A DNA stretch of 64,000 bases from an uncultured Burkholderiales bacterium. GTDB taxonomy: Bacteria; Pseudomonadota; Gammaproteobacteria; Burkholderiales; Burkholderiaceae_C. This document shows positions 51,682 through 59,783 of this stretch, piece after piece. The stretch is taken from contig CAILYC010000040.1 in the NCBI GenBank assembly GCA_903838355.1, forward strand, positions 98,086 through 162,085. The letters run 5' to 3'. The notes below the pieces were generated by a model, which was given only the letters and a program-made list of their open reading frames with translations, searched no databases and was not told the DNA's origin. A program made the translations under genes and the position numbers. Position 1 is the stretch's first letter; each line of letters starts with the position of its first letter.

Positions 51682-52587
51682 CTAAAAGTTATACAAGAGC
51701 GTCGGATTGGTCACCAATATCCTGTGCAACATTTCGGGCGTTTGTGCCCACCGATTGAGGCGACTCAAGGCCAGGCCGTCGTCAATCGCATTGAAGGGCT
51801 CACTTTGTTCGATGTTGCGCGGTCCACTCAGGTGGCCTCCTGGGTGGGGCCAATCACTGCCCCAGACCATTCTTTGCGGATTGCAGTCGATGAAGGCGCG
51901 CGCCAACTGCGTGACAGCGTCGCTGTCGGGAGTCTTTGAAATACGGTGGGGTGCTGAGAGTTTCATCCAAACCTTGCCGTTTTGAATCATCTTGAACAGC
52001 ACCTTCAAGTCCGCTTGATCCAGCCCCAACTCGGGATTGACCAGCCCAAAATGGTCGATCACAAACTCGGTATCGTGTTGATTGAACACCCCCTCAAGTC
52101 TGGCAATCACATCCACCTGGGTGAAGAGTTGAATGTGCCAGCCCAAGTCCTGAATCATCTTCGCGGTCCAATCGATTTGGGCTTGCGCCAAGGACAAGTC
52201 ATGAATGCCTTCGGTTTGCAAATTGATCCTCACTCCCCTCACCCCCAAGTCGTGCATGCGTTTGAGCTCTGCCTTGGAGACCGTTTTGTCGATCACCACC
52301 ACGCCTCGACCTCGCCCCTTGAGAGCCTGCAGTGAGCGCAGGGTGCAAGAGTTGTCACTCCCGTAAGGGGACGGATGGACAATCACCACGCGCTCAATAC
52401 CCAGTGCGTCGTGCAATGTCACCAAATCCGACAAGAGCGCTTCGGGCGGGGTGTATTTGCGACTCTTGGACAAAGCGAACTCATCGTGAGGCCCAAAGAC
52501 GTGGGTGTGACAGTCGCACGCCCTTTTGGGCATGACAAATTCAAGTGCGGTGTGTTCAACACCCAAAACCGATAATTGTTGATTCAT
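51682..52587 (-). CDS. Amidohydrolase family protein, 2-pyrone-4,6-dicarboxylate lactonase (LigI)-like
   Basis: 301 residues, TIM-barrel hydrolase. N-terminal metal or substrate motif ACDCHTHVFGPHDEF, then IVHPSPYGSDNSC, VRGVRINLQTEG, FVIDHFGLVNPE and the terminal Asp motif MVWGSDWPHPGGH. This combination (HTHVFGP, SDWPHP) is that of the LigI/4-sulfomuconolactone hydrolase branch, which opens lactone rings. Expected to act on a ring-fission product; the substrate is not fixed. ATG 52587 is near the conserved start; 52650 is an alternative. Upstream lies TnpB relic copy 2, so its promoter may have been altered. Confidence 0.85.
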   Translation of the reverse strand: MNQQLSVLGVEHTALEFVMPKRACDCHTHVFGPHDEFALSKSRKYTPPEALLSDLVTLHDALGIERVVIVHPSPYGSDNSCTLRSLQALKGRGRGVVVIDKTVSKAELKRMHDLGVRGVRINLQTEGIHDLSLAQAQIDWTAKMIQDLGWHIQLFTQVDVIARLEGVFNQHDTEFVIDHFGLVNPELGLDQADLKVLFKMIQNGKVWMKLSAPHRISKTPDSDAVTQLARAFIDCNPQRMVWGSDWPHPGGHLSGPRNIEQSEPFNAIDDGLALSRLNRWAQTPEMLHRILVTNPTLLYNF

Positions 52588-52990
52588 GTGTATTTTGCTC
52601 AAAGTTGTGCCGATCGATGTTCCGATCGTTGCCCCAATAGGATTGTTCATCGCACGCTCAGAAGTGTACCGAAATAAATAACGCATCCCCCACGAACCGA
52701 TCCTGCGCCCAATCCATCTCTTGCTTTGACATCCTCCCGGCCCTGAAGAGACCGGGATTTCTACGGTGCTAAACATGAGAAACCTCATGCGCAGTCACTT
52801 CAGTGGGTTCTTGCTTCACTGAGGCTGGTTTCGTCGTGGTCTTACGACCCCGGCCAGAGCCTTCCTCTGCACAGGCTGACAAGCGCTGCCCGCGCTCTAA
52901 AATATTGATCGCGCCGACCACATTCACACCAAAAGCGTGAAGCTGATCTTGTTATGATCGGGATCTTCATTTGAATTAGCGAGATTGATG
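52588..52990. other. 403-base region between divergent lactonase-like and dehydrogenase genes, mostly mobile-element relic
   Basis: Half of it is TnpB relic copy 2 (52726-52926). Right of the relic, TATGAT at 52953-52958 could be a -10 for the dehydrogenase gene, without a clear -35. No gene supported. Confidence 0.5.
52726..52926 (-). mobile_element. Right-end region of an IS200/IS605-type (TnpB) element, copy 2
   Basis: Same sequence as 48839-49038, in the same orientation, starting TTGACATCC with both hairpins conserved (CATGAGAAACCTCATG included). On the minus strand it still encodes the TnpB tail VVGAINILERGQRLSACAEEGSGRGRKTT, with Gln where copy 1 has an amber codon. All of tnpB upstream of this is missing. 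It is immediately 5-prime of the dehydrogenase gene. Confidence 0.75.
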
Positions 52991-54061
52991 ATGAAAATTG
53001 TAGTCATTCCTGGCGATGGAATTGGTCCAGAGACCATGGCCGCATGCGATGAAGTGATGATGGCGGCCTCCCAACATTTCGACCTAGACCTTGAGCTCGA
53101 GCATGAAATTGCGGGCACGCAAAGCCTCAAAAAACGCGGTGCCACCGTTACCCACGAACTCCTAGACCTGGTCAAGTCGCGCGACGGCTTGATGCTCGGC
53201 CCCATGGCCACCTATGAGTTCAAAGACGAATCCAAGGGAGAGATCAACCCGTCGATGTTTTTCAGGAAGAAACTCGACCTCTTTGCCAACATCAGGCCCT
53301 CTAAAACCTATCCAGGACTGGCCAAACGTGTGGCCCAAGATTTTGATTTGATCGTGGTGCGTGAAAACACCGAGGGCTTTTATGCCGACCGCAACGTCGA
53401 GTCAGGGGGCAGCGAAATGCTCATCACCCCAGATGTGGTGATCTCTTTGCGGCGCATCACACGACTGTGCTGCGAACGCATCGCCAAAAGCGCCTTTGAA
53501 CTCGCCCAGCACCGAAAAAAACACGTCACCATCGTGCACAAAGCCAATGTGCTCAAATTGGGCGACGGCATGTTCATTGACATCTGTCACGCCACCGCCA
53601 AAGATTACCCAGAGGTGGTGGTGGACGACTTCATCGTCGATGCCATGATGGCCCATGTGGTGAGAGCGCCTGAACGGTTTGATGTGATTGTGACCACCAA
53701 TATGTTTGGTGACATCTTGTCTGACCTCACCGCCGAGCTCTCGGGAAGTTTGGGCTTGGCGGGCACCTTGAACGCTGGTACCCAATACGCCATGGGCCAA
53801 GCCGCCCACGGCTCAGCCCCCGACATTGCCGGGCAAAACATCGCCAACCCCTTGTCGCAAATCATCTCGGGTGCCATGCTGCTCACTTGGCATGGCCAAA
53901 AAACCGGCCAAGCCAAGTTCTTGGCCGCCGCCCAAGCCATTGAAAGCTCGGCGCTGCACTTGATGCAAACCGCCCAAGTCACGCCCGATGTCGGCGGCAA
54001 CTTGAGAACCGACTCGACCGCCCAAGCACTGGTCAAACACCTTCTTGCCACCCCTCACTGA
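52991..54061 (+). CDS. Isocitrate/isopropylmalate dehydrogenase family protein
   Basis: 356-residue beta-decarboxylating dehydrogenase. KIVVIPGDGIGPETMAACDEVM at the N-terminus, substrate loop FFRKKLDLFANIRPSKTYPG, RENTEGFYADRN, the catalytic Lys in TIVHKANVLKLGDG, and the metal/NAD region TTNMFGDILSDLTAELSGSLGLAGTLNAG. It oxidises and decarboxylates a 2-hydroxy acid with a 3-carboxylate; the FYADRN segment fits neither a plain LeuB nor Icd, so a homoisocitrate- or tartrate-type substrate is open. Start 52991 has GAGA six bases before; ATG 52988 is equally possible. First gene of a run to 57033. Confidence 0.88.
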   Translation: MKIVVIPGDGIGPETMAACDEVMMAASQHFDLDLELEHEIAGTQSLKKRGATVTHELLDLVKSRDGLMLGPMATYEFKDESKGEINPSMFFRKKLDLFANIRPSKTYPGLAKRVAQDFDLIVVRENTEGFYADRNVESGGSEMLITPDVVISLRRITRLCCERIAKSAFELAQHRKKHVTIVHKANVLKLGDGMFIDICHATAKDYPEVVVDDFIVDAMMAHVVRAPERFDVIVTTNMFGDILSDLTAELSGSLGLAGTLNAGTQYAMGQAAHGSAPDIAGQNIANPLSQIISGAMLLTWHGQKTGQAKFLAAAQAIESSALHLMQTAQVTPDVGGNLRTDSTAQALVKHLLATPH

Positions 54062-54073
54062 GATCGTCTCCTC

Positions 54074-54961
54074 ATGCACACCATTCCCTCCCATGTGGTC
54101 GACACCCATTGCCACGTCATCGCCAACGACAGCACGCTATTTCCCATCACCACGCCAATGGGCGGCAAGCAGTCCGATTGGTCCAAAGAGCGCCCCGTAA
54201 GCGATGCGGGCATGCTCGCGGCCATGACAGCTGGCGGAGTGAGCAAATCCGTCTTGGTGCAAGCCTCTACTTGCTATGGCCATGACAACCGTTACGTGGC
54301 CCAAAGTGTGAGCCATCACCCTGAGGCCTTCGTGGGCGTCTTTTCCGTGGATTTGGTGAGCCCACAATCGTGCGAGCAAATCAGCCACTGGATGGGGTCA
54401 GGCTTGTCGGGTGTGCGGGTGTTCATTGCCGGCCACACCGCACAAGACCAAACCCTGCGCATTGATGACCGGCGGGCCGACCCGCTTTGGGAACATGTGG
54501 CCTCGCACAACATTCCCATTTGCGTGCAACTGCGCTCCTTTGGGCTGGCGGCGCTGGCAACGGTCCTTGAGCGACACCCCAAACTCACCGTGCTGCTGGA
54601 CCACTTTGCCAGACCCGATCTGGAAGGCGGCGAGCCATACCCTGCCGCACAAGGCCTCTTTGAATTGGCCGCCTTTGAAGGTCTTTACTTCAAGCTCACC
54701 ACCCACAACGTGCGTGACGCCAAACTGGGACTGGCCACACCCGAGTCCTTCCTCAAACGGGTGGTGAATGTCTTTGGTGCCTCTCGCATCGCTTGGGGCT
54801 CGAATTTCCCCGCCTGCTCAGGCTCCTTGGGAGAACAGTTGCAAGAGTCCTTGGCGGCGACCCAGTCTTTGAGCGCTTCCGAGCTTGAATGGATCTACTC
54901 CAAAACGGCCCATTCCCTTTATCCCTCACTCAATCAAATCCAAGGCTTGGCCCAATCATGA
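54074..54961 (+). CDS. Amidohydrolase family (TIM-barrel) hydrolase
   Basis: 295 residues. VVDTHCHVIANDSTLFPI at the N-terminus, VLVQASTCYGHDNRYV, GVRVFIAG, LTVLLDHFARPDLEGG and SRIAWGSNFPACSGS: the amidohydrolase-2 layout with the final Asp of the usual GSDWP replaced by Asn (GSNFP). Loss of that Asp, the general base or metal ligand in this family, may change or weaken hydrolysis. Lies 12 bases after the dehydrogenase and overlaps the next gene by 4 (ATGA). Substrate probably a lactone or dicarboxylate. Confidence 0.85.
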   Translation: MHTIPSHVVDTHCHVIANDSTLFPITTPMGGKQSDWSKERPVSDAGMLAAMTAGGVSKSVLVQASTCYGHDNRYVAQSVSHHPEAFVGVFSVDLVSPQSCEQISHWMGSGLSGVRVFIAGHTAQDQTLRIDDRRADPLWEHVASHNIPICVQLRSFGLAALATVLERHPKLTVLLDHFARPDLEGGEPYPAAQGLFELAAFEGLYFKLTTHNVRDAKLGLATPESFLKRVVNVFGASRIAWGSNFPACSGSLGEQLQESLAATQSLSASELEWIYSKTAHSLYPSLNQIQGLAQS

Positions 54962-55887
54962 ACCCCGCCCTTTTCACATTCAAGACCCTCTTGGGCGACT
55001 ACCCCAACACCTTGGCACTCAAAAGCGGACAAATTCGCTCGCCCAAGATCGATTTTGATTTTGTCCACGCGCCCGTGGCCAACCGATTGTTCAAACGCGT
55101 GGTGCGAGACCTGGAGTTTGATTTGGCCGAGCTCGCATTGGTCACCGCCTTTCAAGCCAAGGCCTACAACAAACCCCTTGTCATGCTACCCGCCGTCGTG
55201 GGTGCTGGACGCTTTCAACACCACTGCTTGGTGTACAACCAAGAAAGGGGCAAGCTCGGTGTCTCTCAGCTCAAGGGCAAACGCATTGGCATACGCGCCC
55301 ACGCCCAAACCACCGTGACCTGGGTGAGGGGTATTTTGATGAACGAATACGGCGTGGACTTGCGGGGCATCCGTTGGCTCACCTTTGAGCACGGCCACCT
55401 GGCCGAGTTCCCAGACCCCAAAGGCGTGTCTCGGGCCAAGCCAGAACAAAATATGGTGCAAATGCTCTTGAACGGCGAGCTCGATGCCGCCATCATCGGC
55501 ACCGACCTTCCCGATGACCCAAGATTGCAGTCGGTCATCCCCGATCCGCACGAGGCCGCCCAAGCTTGGGGAGAGCGCCATCAACTGGTACCGATCAACC
55601 ACATGATGATGGTCAAACGAGAGATTTACAACAATCACCCCGAGCGCTTGAGGCAAGCTTACGGTTCACTCTTGCTGAGCAAGAAAGCCGCTGATTCGCA
55701 CAAGGCCTCCAGCGTGAGCAAGGGCAGCACACATTCAAGCACGCCTCACCAAGACCTCACACCATTTGGCGTGGAGGCCAACAGGAATGCCCTTGAATTG
55801 CTGTTGACCTATTCGACACAGCAAGGCTTGATTCCCAGGTCCTATGCCATGCAAGAACTCTTTGGTGACTTGCAACTGACCCAATGA
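54958..55887 (+). CDS. 4,5-dihydroxyphthalate decarboxylase (Pht5)-like / periplasmic-binding-fold protein
   Basis: 309 residues. The sequence (LLGDYPNTLALKSGQIRSPKIDFDFVHAPVANRLFKRVVRDLEFDLAELALVTAF, KGKRIGIRAHAQTTVTWVRGIL, LNGELDAAIIGTDLPDDP) has the type II binding-protein fold of the family annotated as 4,5-dihydroxyphthalate decarboxylase. No signal peptide is present, which supports a cytosolic enzyme rather than a transport receptor. A Ser/His-rich insert of about 25 residues is at 245-270. Overlaps the amidohydrolase stop by 4 bases, so they are coupled. Activity not certain. Confidence 0.8.
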   Translation: MNPALFTFKTLLGDYPNTLALKSGQIRSPKIDFDFVHAPVANRLFKRVVRDLEFDLAELALVTAFQAKAYNKPLVMLPAVVGAGRFQHHCLVYNQERGKLGVSQLKGKRIGIRAHAQTTVTWVRGILMNEYGVDLRGIRWLTFEHGHLAEFPDPKGVSRAKPEQNMVQMLLNGELDAAIIGTDLPDDPRLQSVIPDPHEAAQAWGERHQLVPINHMMMVKREIYNNHPERLRQAYGSLLLSKKAADSHKASSVSKGSTHSSTPHQDLTPFGVEANRNALELLLTYSTQQGLIPRSYAMQELFGDLQLTQ

Positions 55888-56007
55888 GCCGCGCAAGCCC
55901 CTCACTTTGGCATGGGTAGAGCTCAGCGCATGGGTTTAAACAAAGCCTTTTTGATTGATTTGCGCCACACTCTCTTTTCCCTACTTCTTGAAACGATCCG
56001 TGGCACC

Positions 56008-57033
56008 ATGAATACCGTCCTCTACTGCAAACGTCTTTTTCCCCTGGCCCCGGCCCGTGTCTTGGTCTTGGCCTTGGCCTTGACCGCTTGGGCGGGCTTG
56101 GGTGTGATGGCCCTGCCCGTCCCAAGTCTTGCACAGTCCCCCAACAGCGCCATGGGTCGCATCATCGTGCCTTTTGCCGCTGGGGGGGCGCGGGAGATGC
56201 CGGCTCGGGCGATCTACCAGGAAATGGCCCAAGCCCTGGGTGAGCACTGGATCATCGAGTCACACCAAGGGGCAGGAGGCGCCATTGGAACGGTGTTTGT
56301 GGCCAAAGCTGAGCCCGATGGCAAAACCCTCTTGATGGCCGCGTCCAGTCACTTTGTGACAGCCGCTTTGGGCTCTAAGCCGCACTACGATGCGGTCAAG
56401 GATTTTGTGCCCGTGGGCAACATTGGTACGCAAAGTTACGTCTTGCTCATCAGCGCCAAATTGCCCTTTAAGACGGTGGCCGACTTCATCGCCTACGCCA
56501 AAAAGCACCCTGGCGAGATGAATTACAACTCCGCGGGGATTGGCAGCTCCACCCACTTGGCGATGGCCTATTTTTGTCGGCAAGCTGGCATTGAGCTCTT
56601 GCACATTCCTTACAAGGGCACACAAGAAGCGGCCAACGACGTGGTGGCGGGCCGCTCCCAAGCCGTGATCGTTCCGACAGCAGGCGTTGGTGTTTACTTG
56701 TCCGACCCTCGCATCAAAGCCTTGGCCATCACGTCGCATCACCGCGCAGCGCTGCACCCGAACATCCCCACCGTTGACGAGTCAGGGCTCAAGGATTTTT
56801 ATTTTGAGTCTTGGTTTGGATTATTGGCCCCCAGTGGCACGCCCAAAGCGAGCGTACAACGCATCAACAGCGCATTGAATCAGGCGATCTCTCAAGACGT
56901 GGTGCGCCAGCGACTGCTCTCCCAAGGCATTGAGCCCTCGCACGATAGCGCTGAAGAATTTGAAAAAGTCTTCTTGGCCGACAAAGCCCTCATGACCCGA
57001 CTGGTGCAAGAAGTGGGACTCAAAGCCGAGTAG
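56008..57033 (+). CDS. Bug/TctC family periplasmic solute receptor
   Basis: 341 residues with a long signal peptide (MNTVLYCKRLFPLAPARVLVLALALTAWAG...SLAQ). Bug motifs: MGRIIVPFAAGGAREMPARAIYQ (variant of AGGxxDxxAR), ESHQGAGGAIGTVFVAKAEPDG, NSAGIGSSTHLAMAYF, LLHIPYKGTQEAANDVVAG. The usual Asp of GGxxD is replaced in GGAREMPAR, and VDN is ESH, so ligand contacts are altered. Last gene of the 52991-57033 run, convergent with another Bug gene 30 bases away. Confidence 0.9.
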   Translation: MNTVLYCKRLFPLAPARVLVLALALTAWAGLGVMALPVPSLAQSPNSAMGRIIVPFAAGGAREMPARAIYQEMAQALGEHWIIESHQGAGGAIGTVFVAKAEPDGKTLLMAASSHFVTAALGSKPHYDAVKDFVPVGNIGTQSYVLLISAKLPFKTVADFIAYAKKHPGEMNYNSAGIGSSTHLAMAYFCRQAGIELLHIPYKGTQEAANDVVAGRSQAVIVPTAGVGVYLSDPRIKALAITSHHRAALHPNIPTVDESGLKDFYFESWFGLLAPSGTPKASVQRINSALNQAISQDVVRQRLLSQGIEPSHDSAEEFEKVFLADKALMTRLVQEVGLKAE

Positions 57034-57063
57034 AGATCTGCGCCAAGTGCGGCGATGAACCAC

Positions 57064-58044
57064 TCAATCGACTTTAGCGCCTGAGTCCTTGACAATTTTG
57101 GCCCACCGCACCAAATCGAATTGCACCAATTGGTTGAGCGAGTCTGGGTTCCCCTTGTAAGGCTCACAGCCCAAGGTGGCCAGTTTGGCGATGGCGTCGT
57201 GGTCGTCAAGCACTTTGTTGACCTCCACTTGCAGCCAGGTGGTGACCGCTTTGGGTGTACCGGTTGGGGCAAACATGGCATACCAAGGGGTCGCACCAAA
57301 ACCTTTGAGTGTTTCTCCAATGGTGGGGGAATCGGGCAAAGCGGCCAGCCTTTTTTCATTGACCACACCAATGACCTTTAACTTGCCCGCGCGAATGAAA
57401 GCAAGGGATGACGGCGTGCTTTGCACCGACAAGGGCACTTGTCCGCTCACCACATCGGTGGCGGCACCGGCAGCCCCCTTATAAGGGATGTGCTGCAATT
57501 TGATATCGGCCGCCTTTTGCAGCATCTCGCCAATCAAGTGATTCATCGTGCCATTGCCCGCTGAAGCATAGGCCACTTCACCGGGACGGGCTTTGGCGTA
57601 GGCGATCAACTCGACCACATTGCTGGGTGGAAATGCCGGATTGGCCACCACCACATAGCCGGCCTTGGCCAACGGGGTCACAGGATCAAAATCTTTGATG
57701 GGATCAAACCCGGTTTTTTGATAAAGGGCTGGGTTGATGACTTGCGCGCTGTCCGCCGTCACCAAGATGGTGTAGCCATCGGGTTTGGATTTGGCCACCA
57801 ACGCGGTTCCCACATTGCCCCCCGCACCGGGGTGATTGTCGACCAAAAAGGTTTGTCCGCTCGCTTCCGTGAGCTTTTGAGCTATGACCCGGGCAATGGC
57901 ATCATTGGCGCCGCCTGCCGCTTGGGGCACCAAAAACGTCACCGTTCGACTCGGGTATTTATCTTGAGCGAAAGTCAACTGCAAACTGAGCAAGGTGACC
58001 AAGGTCGCAACCCAAGGTCCCCAAAAACGGGCTGAACAGGACAT
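57064..58044 (-). CDS. Bug/TctC family periplasmic solute receptor
   Basis: 326 residues. Signal peptide MSCSARFWGPWVATLVTLLSLQLTFA-QDK; YPSRTVTFLVPQAAGGANDAIARVIAQKL, VDNHPGAGGNVGTALVAKSKPDGYTI, ASAGNGTMNHLIGEML, HIPYKGAAGAATDVVSGQVPL. The start at 58044 has GGGAG seven bases upstream; an upstream TTG at 58071 lacks this. Divergent from the MFS gene; may supply the ligand for the same pathway. Confidence 0.93.
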   Translation of the reverse strand: MSCSARFWGPWVATLVTLLSLQLTFAQDKYPSRTVTFLVPQAAGGANDAIARVIAQKLTEASGQTFLVDNHPGAGGNVGTALVAKSKPDGYTILVTADSAQVINPALYQKTGFDPIKDFDPVTPLAKAGYVVVANPAFPPSNVVELIAYAKARPGEVAYASAGNGTMNHLIGEMLQKAADIKLQHIPYKGAAGAATDVVSGQVPLSVQSTPSSLAFIRAGKLKVIGVVNEKRLAALPDSPTIGETLKGFGATPWYAMFAPTGTPKAVTTWLQVEVNKVLDDHDAIAKLATLGCEPYKGNPDSLNQLVQFDLVRWAKIVKDSGAKVD

Positions 58045-58117
58045 AAAAACACTCCCAAGAGATTGAATCAATTTTTGAATTGCGCCTTCAAGGGTAAAGG
58101 AAACAATAGCGTCAATT

Positions 58118-58129
58118 GCTAGGGTTTAC
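58118..58129. promoter_or_regulatory. Near-match to the CCTAGG motif between Bug receptor and MFS genes
   Basis: GCTAGGGTTTAC; reverse strand GTAAACCCTAGC. Lacks the second C of CCTAGG but keeps the flanking GTTTA/TAAAC seen in other copies. It lies 74 bases before the receptor start in a divergent promoter region. Confidence 0.25.
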
Positions 58130-58220
58130 GCGAACTTTGGAGCTTTGCTTTGGCGAGTTTGGAGGTGTAGGCCCACAATGCCACGCCAATGCCACTTCAC
58201 GACCACTTCAGGGCAAAGCT

Positions 58221-58259
58221 CAAAGGCATCATTCAAAGGCAACATTCAAAAGCATCATT
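58221..58259. repeat. Three 13-base tandem repeats upstream of the MFS gene
   Basis: CAAAGGCATCATT, CAAAGGCAACATT and CAAAAGCATCATT follow one another without gaps, ending 60 bases before the MFS start. Iteron-like array in a divergent promoter region; possible repeated binding site. Confidence 0.7.
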
Positions 58260-58319
58260 TGCAATGAGGTCATGGACAACACCGATTCGGTACCCGTCTC
58301 AAATCTATAAAATACCACC

Positions 58320-59558
58320 ATGACACTCGATAAATTGATCAAAGCCAACTTACCCATTTTGATCGGAGCGTCGCTGATGCTCACCCTCAGCATGGGCATG
58401 CGGCAAAGCCTGGGAGTCTTCATGCTCCCCCTCACCAAAGAGACCGGCATGTCCATCTCCGAGTTCACTTTGGCCATTGCTGTTCAAAATCTCTCCTGGG
58501 GATTTTTACAACCTTGGGTGGGTGCGTGGGCTGGTAAAAATGGCTACCGCCATTTGCTGCTCGCAGGCTCGGTGCTCTATGTGGCCGGCTTGACCTTGTT
58601 GGCCAGCGCGCACAATTTTTGGATGGTCTTGATTGGTGCGGGCCTTTTCATCGGACTGTCCTTGTCTTGCACGGGCTCGGCCATGGCCATGGCCGTGGCG
58701 ACGCGTTGCGTCTCGCCTGCCATGCGCAGCACGATCTTGGGGACGGTGTCGGCAGCCGGCTCCATTGGCGCGCTTATTGCCGCACCCATTGGGCAGACCT
58801 TGTCCCAGCAAGACGGCTGGCGCGTGGGTGTCGCGGGTTTTGTGGTACTGGGGATATGCATGATTCCCGCCGCATGGTACGGCGCCAAAGTGGACCAGTT
58901 GCCCATCGCCGACCACTGGGGGCTTGACAGCAAGAGCGCCAGCTTTGTGGCGCGCCACGCACTCCAACATCCGCCCTTTATGGTGATGACCCTCGCCTAC
59001 TTTGTGTGTGGCATGCAGCTTGTTTTCTTGACCACGCACTTGCCCACCTATTTGGAGATCTGTGGGCTCGACCCGATGCTGAGCGCCAAGGCGCTGGGGA
59101 CCATCGGCGGGTTCAATGCGCTTGGGAGTTTGTTCTTTGGCTGGTTGGGTGGGCGAACCAACAAGTTACTCGTGCTGGGGATGATTTATATCTTGCGCTC
59201 CATTGGCATTGGTTTTTATTTCTACCTTGACCCCACCCCGTCCACGACCTTGGTTTTTGCCGCTTACATTGGTTTTTTGTGGCTGGGGGTAGCGCCTTTG
59301 GTCACCGGTTGGCTCAGCGACGCTTTTGGTCTTCGCTGGCAAGCCATGCTCAGCGGCATCGCCTTCATGAGCCACCAGATGGGCAGCTTCATGGGTGCAT
59401 TGGGCGGAGGGCTCATCTTTGATGCCCTGGGCTCCTACAATCTGGCCATTCAAGTGGGTGTTTTGGTCGGTTTGTTGGCTGGCGCGGTGCAATGCATCTT
59501 TGCACTGACCTGGAGCGAAGGCCCACCCATGCTGGCCACCCCTGCGGGCCACCCGTAA
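58320..59558 (+). CDS. MFS transporter (oxalate:formate antiporter-like group)
   Basis: 412 residues, twelve predicted helices. GMRQSLGVFMLPLTKETGMSISEFTLAIAVQNLSWGFLQPWVGAWAGKNGYRHLL matches the OFA/monocarboxylate branch of MFS, with the loop motif A counterpart GAWAGKNGYR and, in the second half, GWLGGRTNKLLVLG. Expected to carry a carboxylate across the inner membrane. No Shine-Dalgarno is seen; TATAAA lies nine bases before the ATG. Single gene, divergent from the Bug receptor. Confidence 0.9.
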   Translation: MTLDKLIKANLPILIGASLMLTLSMGMRQSLGVFMLPLTKETGMSISEFTLAIAVQNLSWGFLQPWVGAWAGKNGYRHLLLAGSVLYVAGLTLLASAHNFWMVLIGAGLFIGLSLSCTGSAMAMAVATRCVSPAMRSTILGTVSAAGSIGALIAAPIGQTLSQQDGWRVGVAGFVVLGICMIPAAWYGAKVDQLPIADHWGLDSKSASFVARHALQHPPFMVMTLAYFVCGMQLVFLTTHLPTYLEICGLDPMLSAKALGTIGGFNALGSLFFGWLGGRTNKLLVLGMIYILRSIGIGFYFYLDPTPSTTLVFAAYIGFLWLGVAPLVTGWLSDAFGLRWQAMLSGIAFMSHQMGSFMGALGGGLIFDALGSYNLAIQVGVLVGLLAGAVQCIFALTWSEGPPMLATPAGHP

Positions 59559-59617
59559 CCCTGGTATGACACCTTCCTTCGATCAAACTTAGGCCCCCCT
59601 CTTTCTGTTGTGATTCC

Positions 59618-59652
59618 CACCCCGATCCCTCGCCCTTGACTGGGTCGGGGTG
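59618..59652. terminator. Hairpin after the MFS gene
   Basis: CACCCCGA (59618-59625) pairs with TCGGGGTG (59645-59652) across 19 bases that can add a CC/GG pair. No T-run follows on either side, so it may terminate weakly or serve another role. Confidence 0.35.
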
Positions 59653-59783
59653 ACCATTGGCATGAAGCTCACCCAGTGGAGATGCGAGCAACGTGTGCCC
59701 TTTATTTTTATGCAATCGCAAACATGTTAGAGTGCTGAGCAAAAGAACGAGACTTTGAATTTATCCTCTAAGAGAGTGCCACC

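Noticed and set aside
58221..58259. CRISPR-like array
   Set aside because: The 13-base units are contiguous without spacers, and no cas genes occur in the window.
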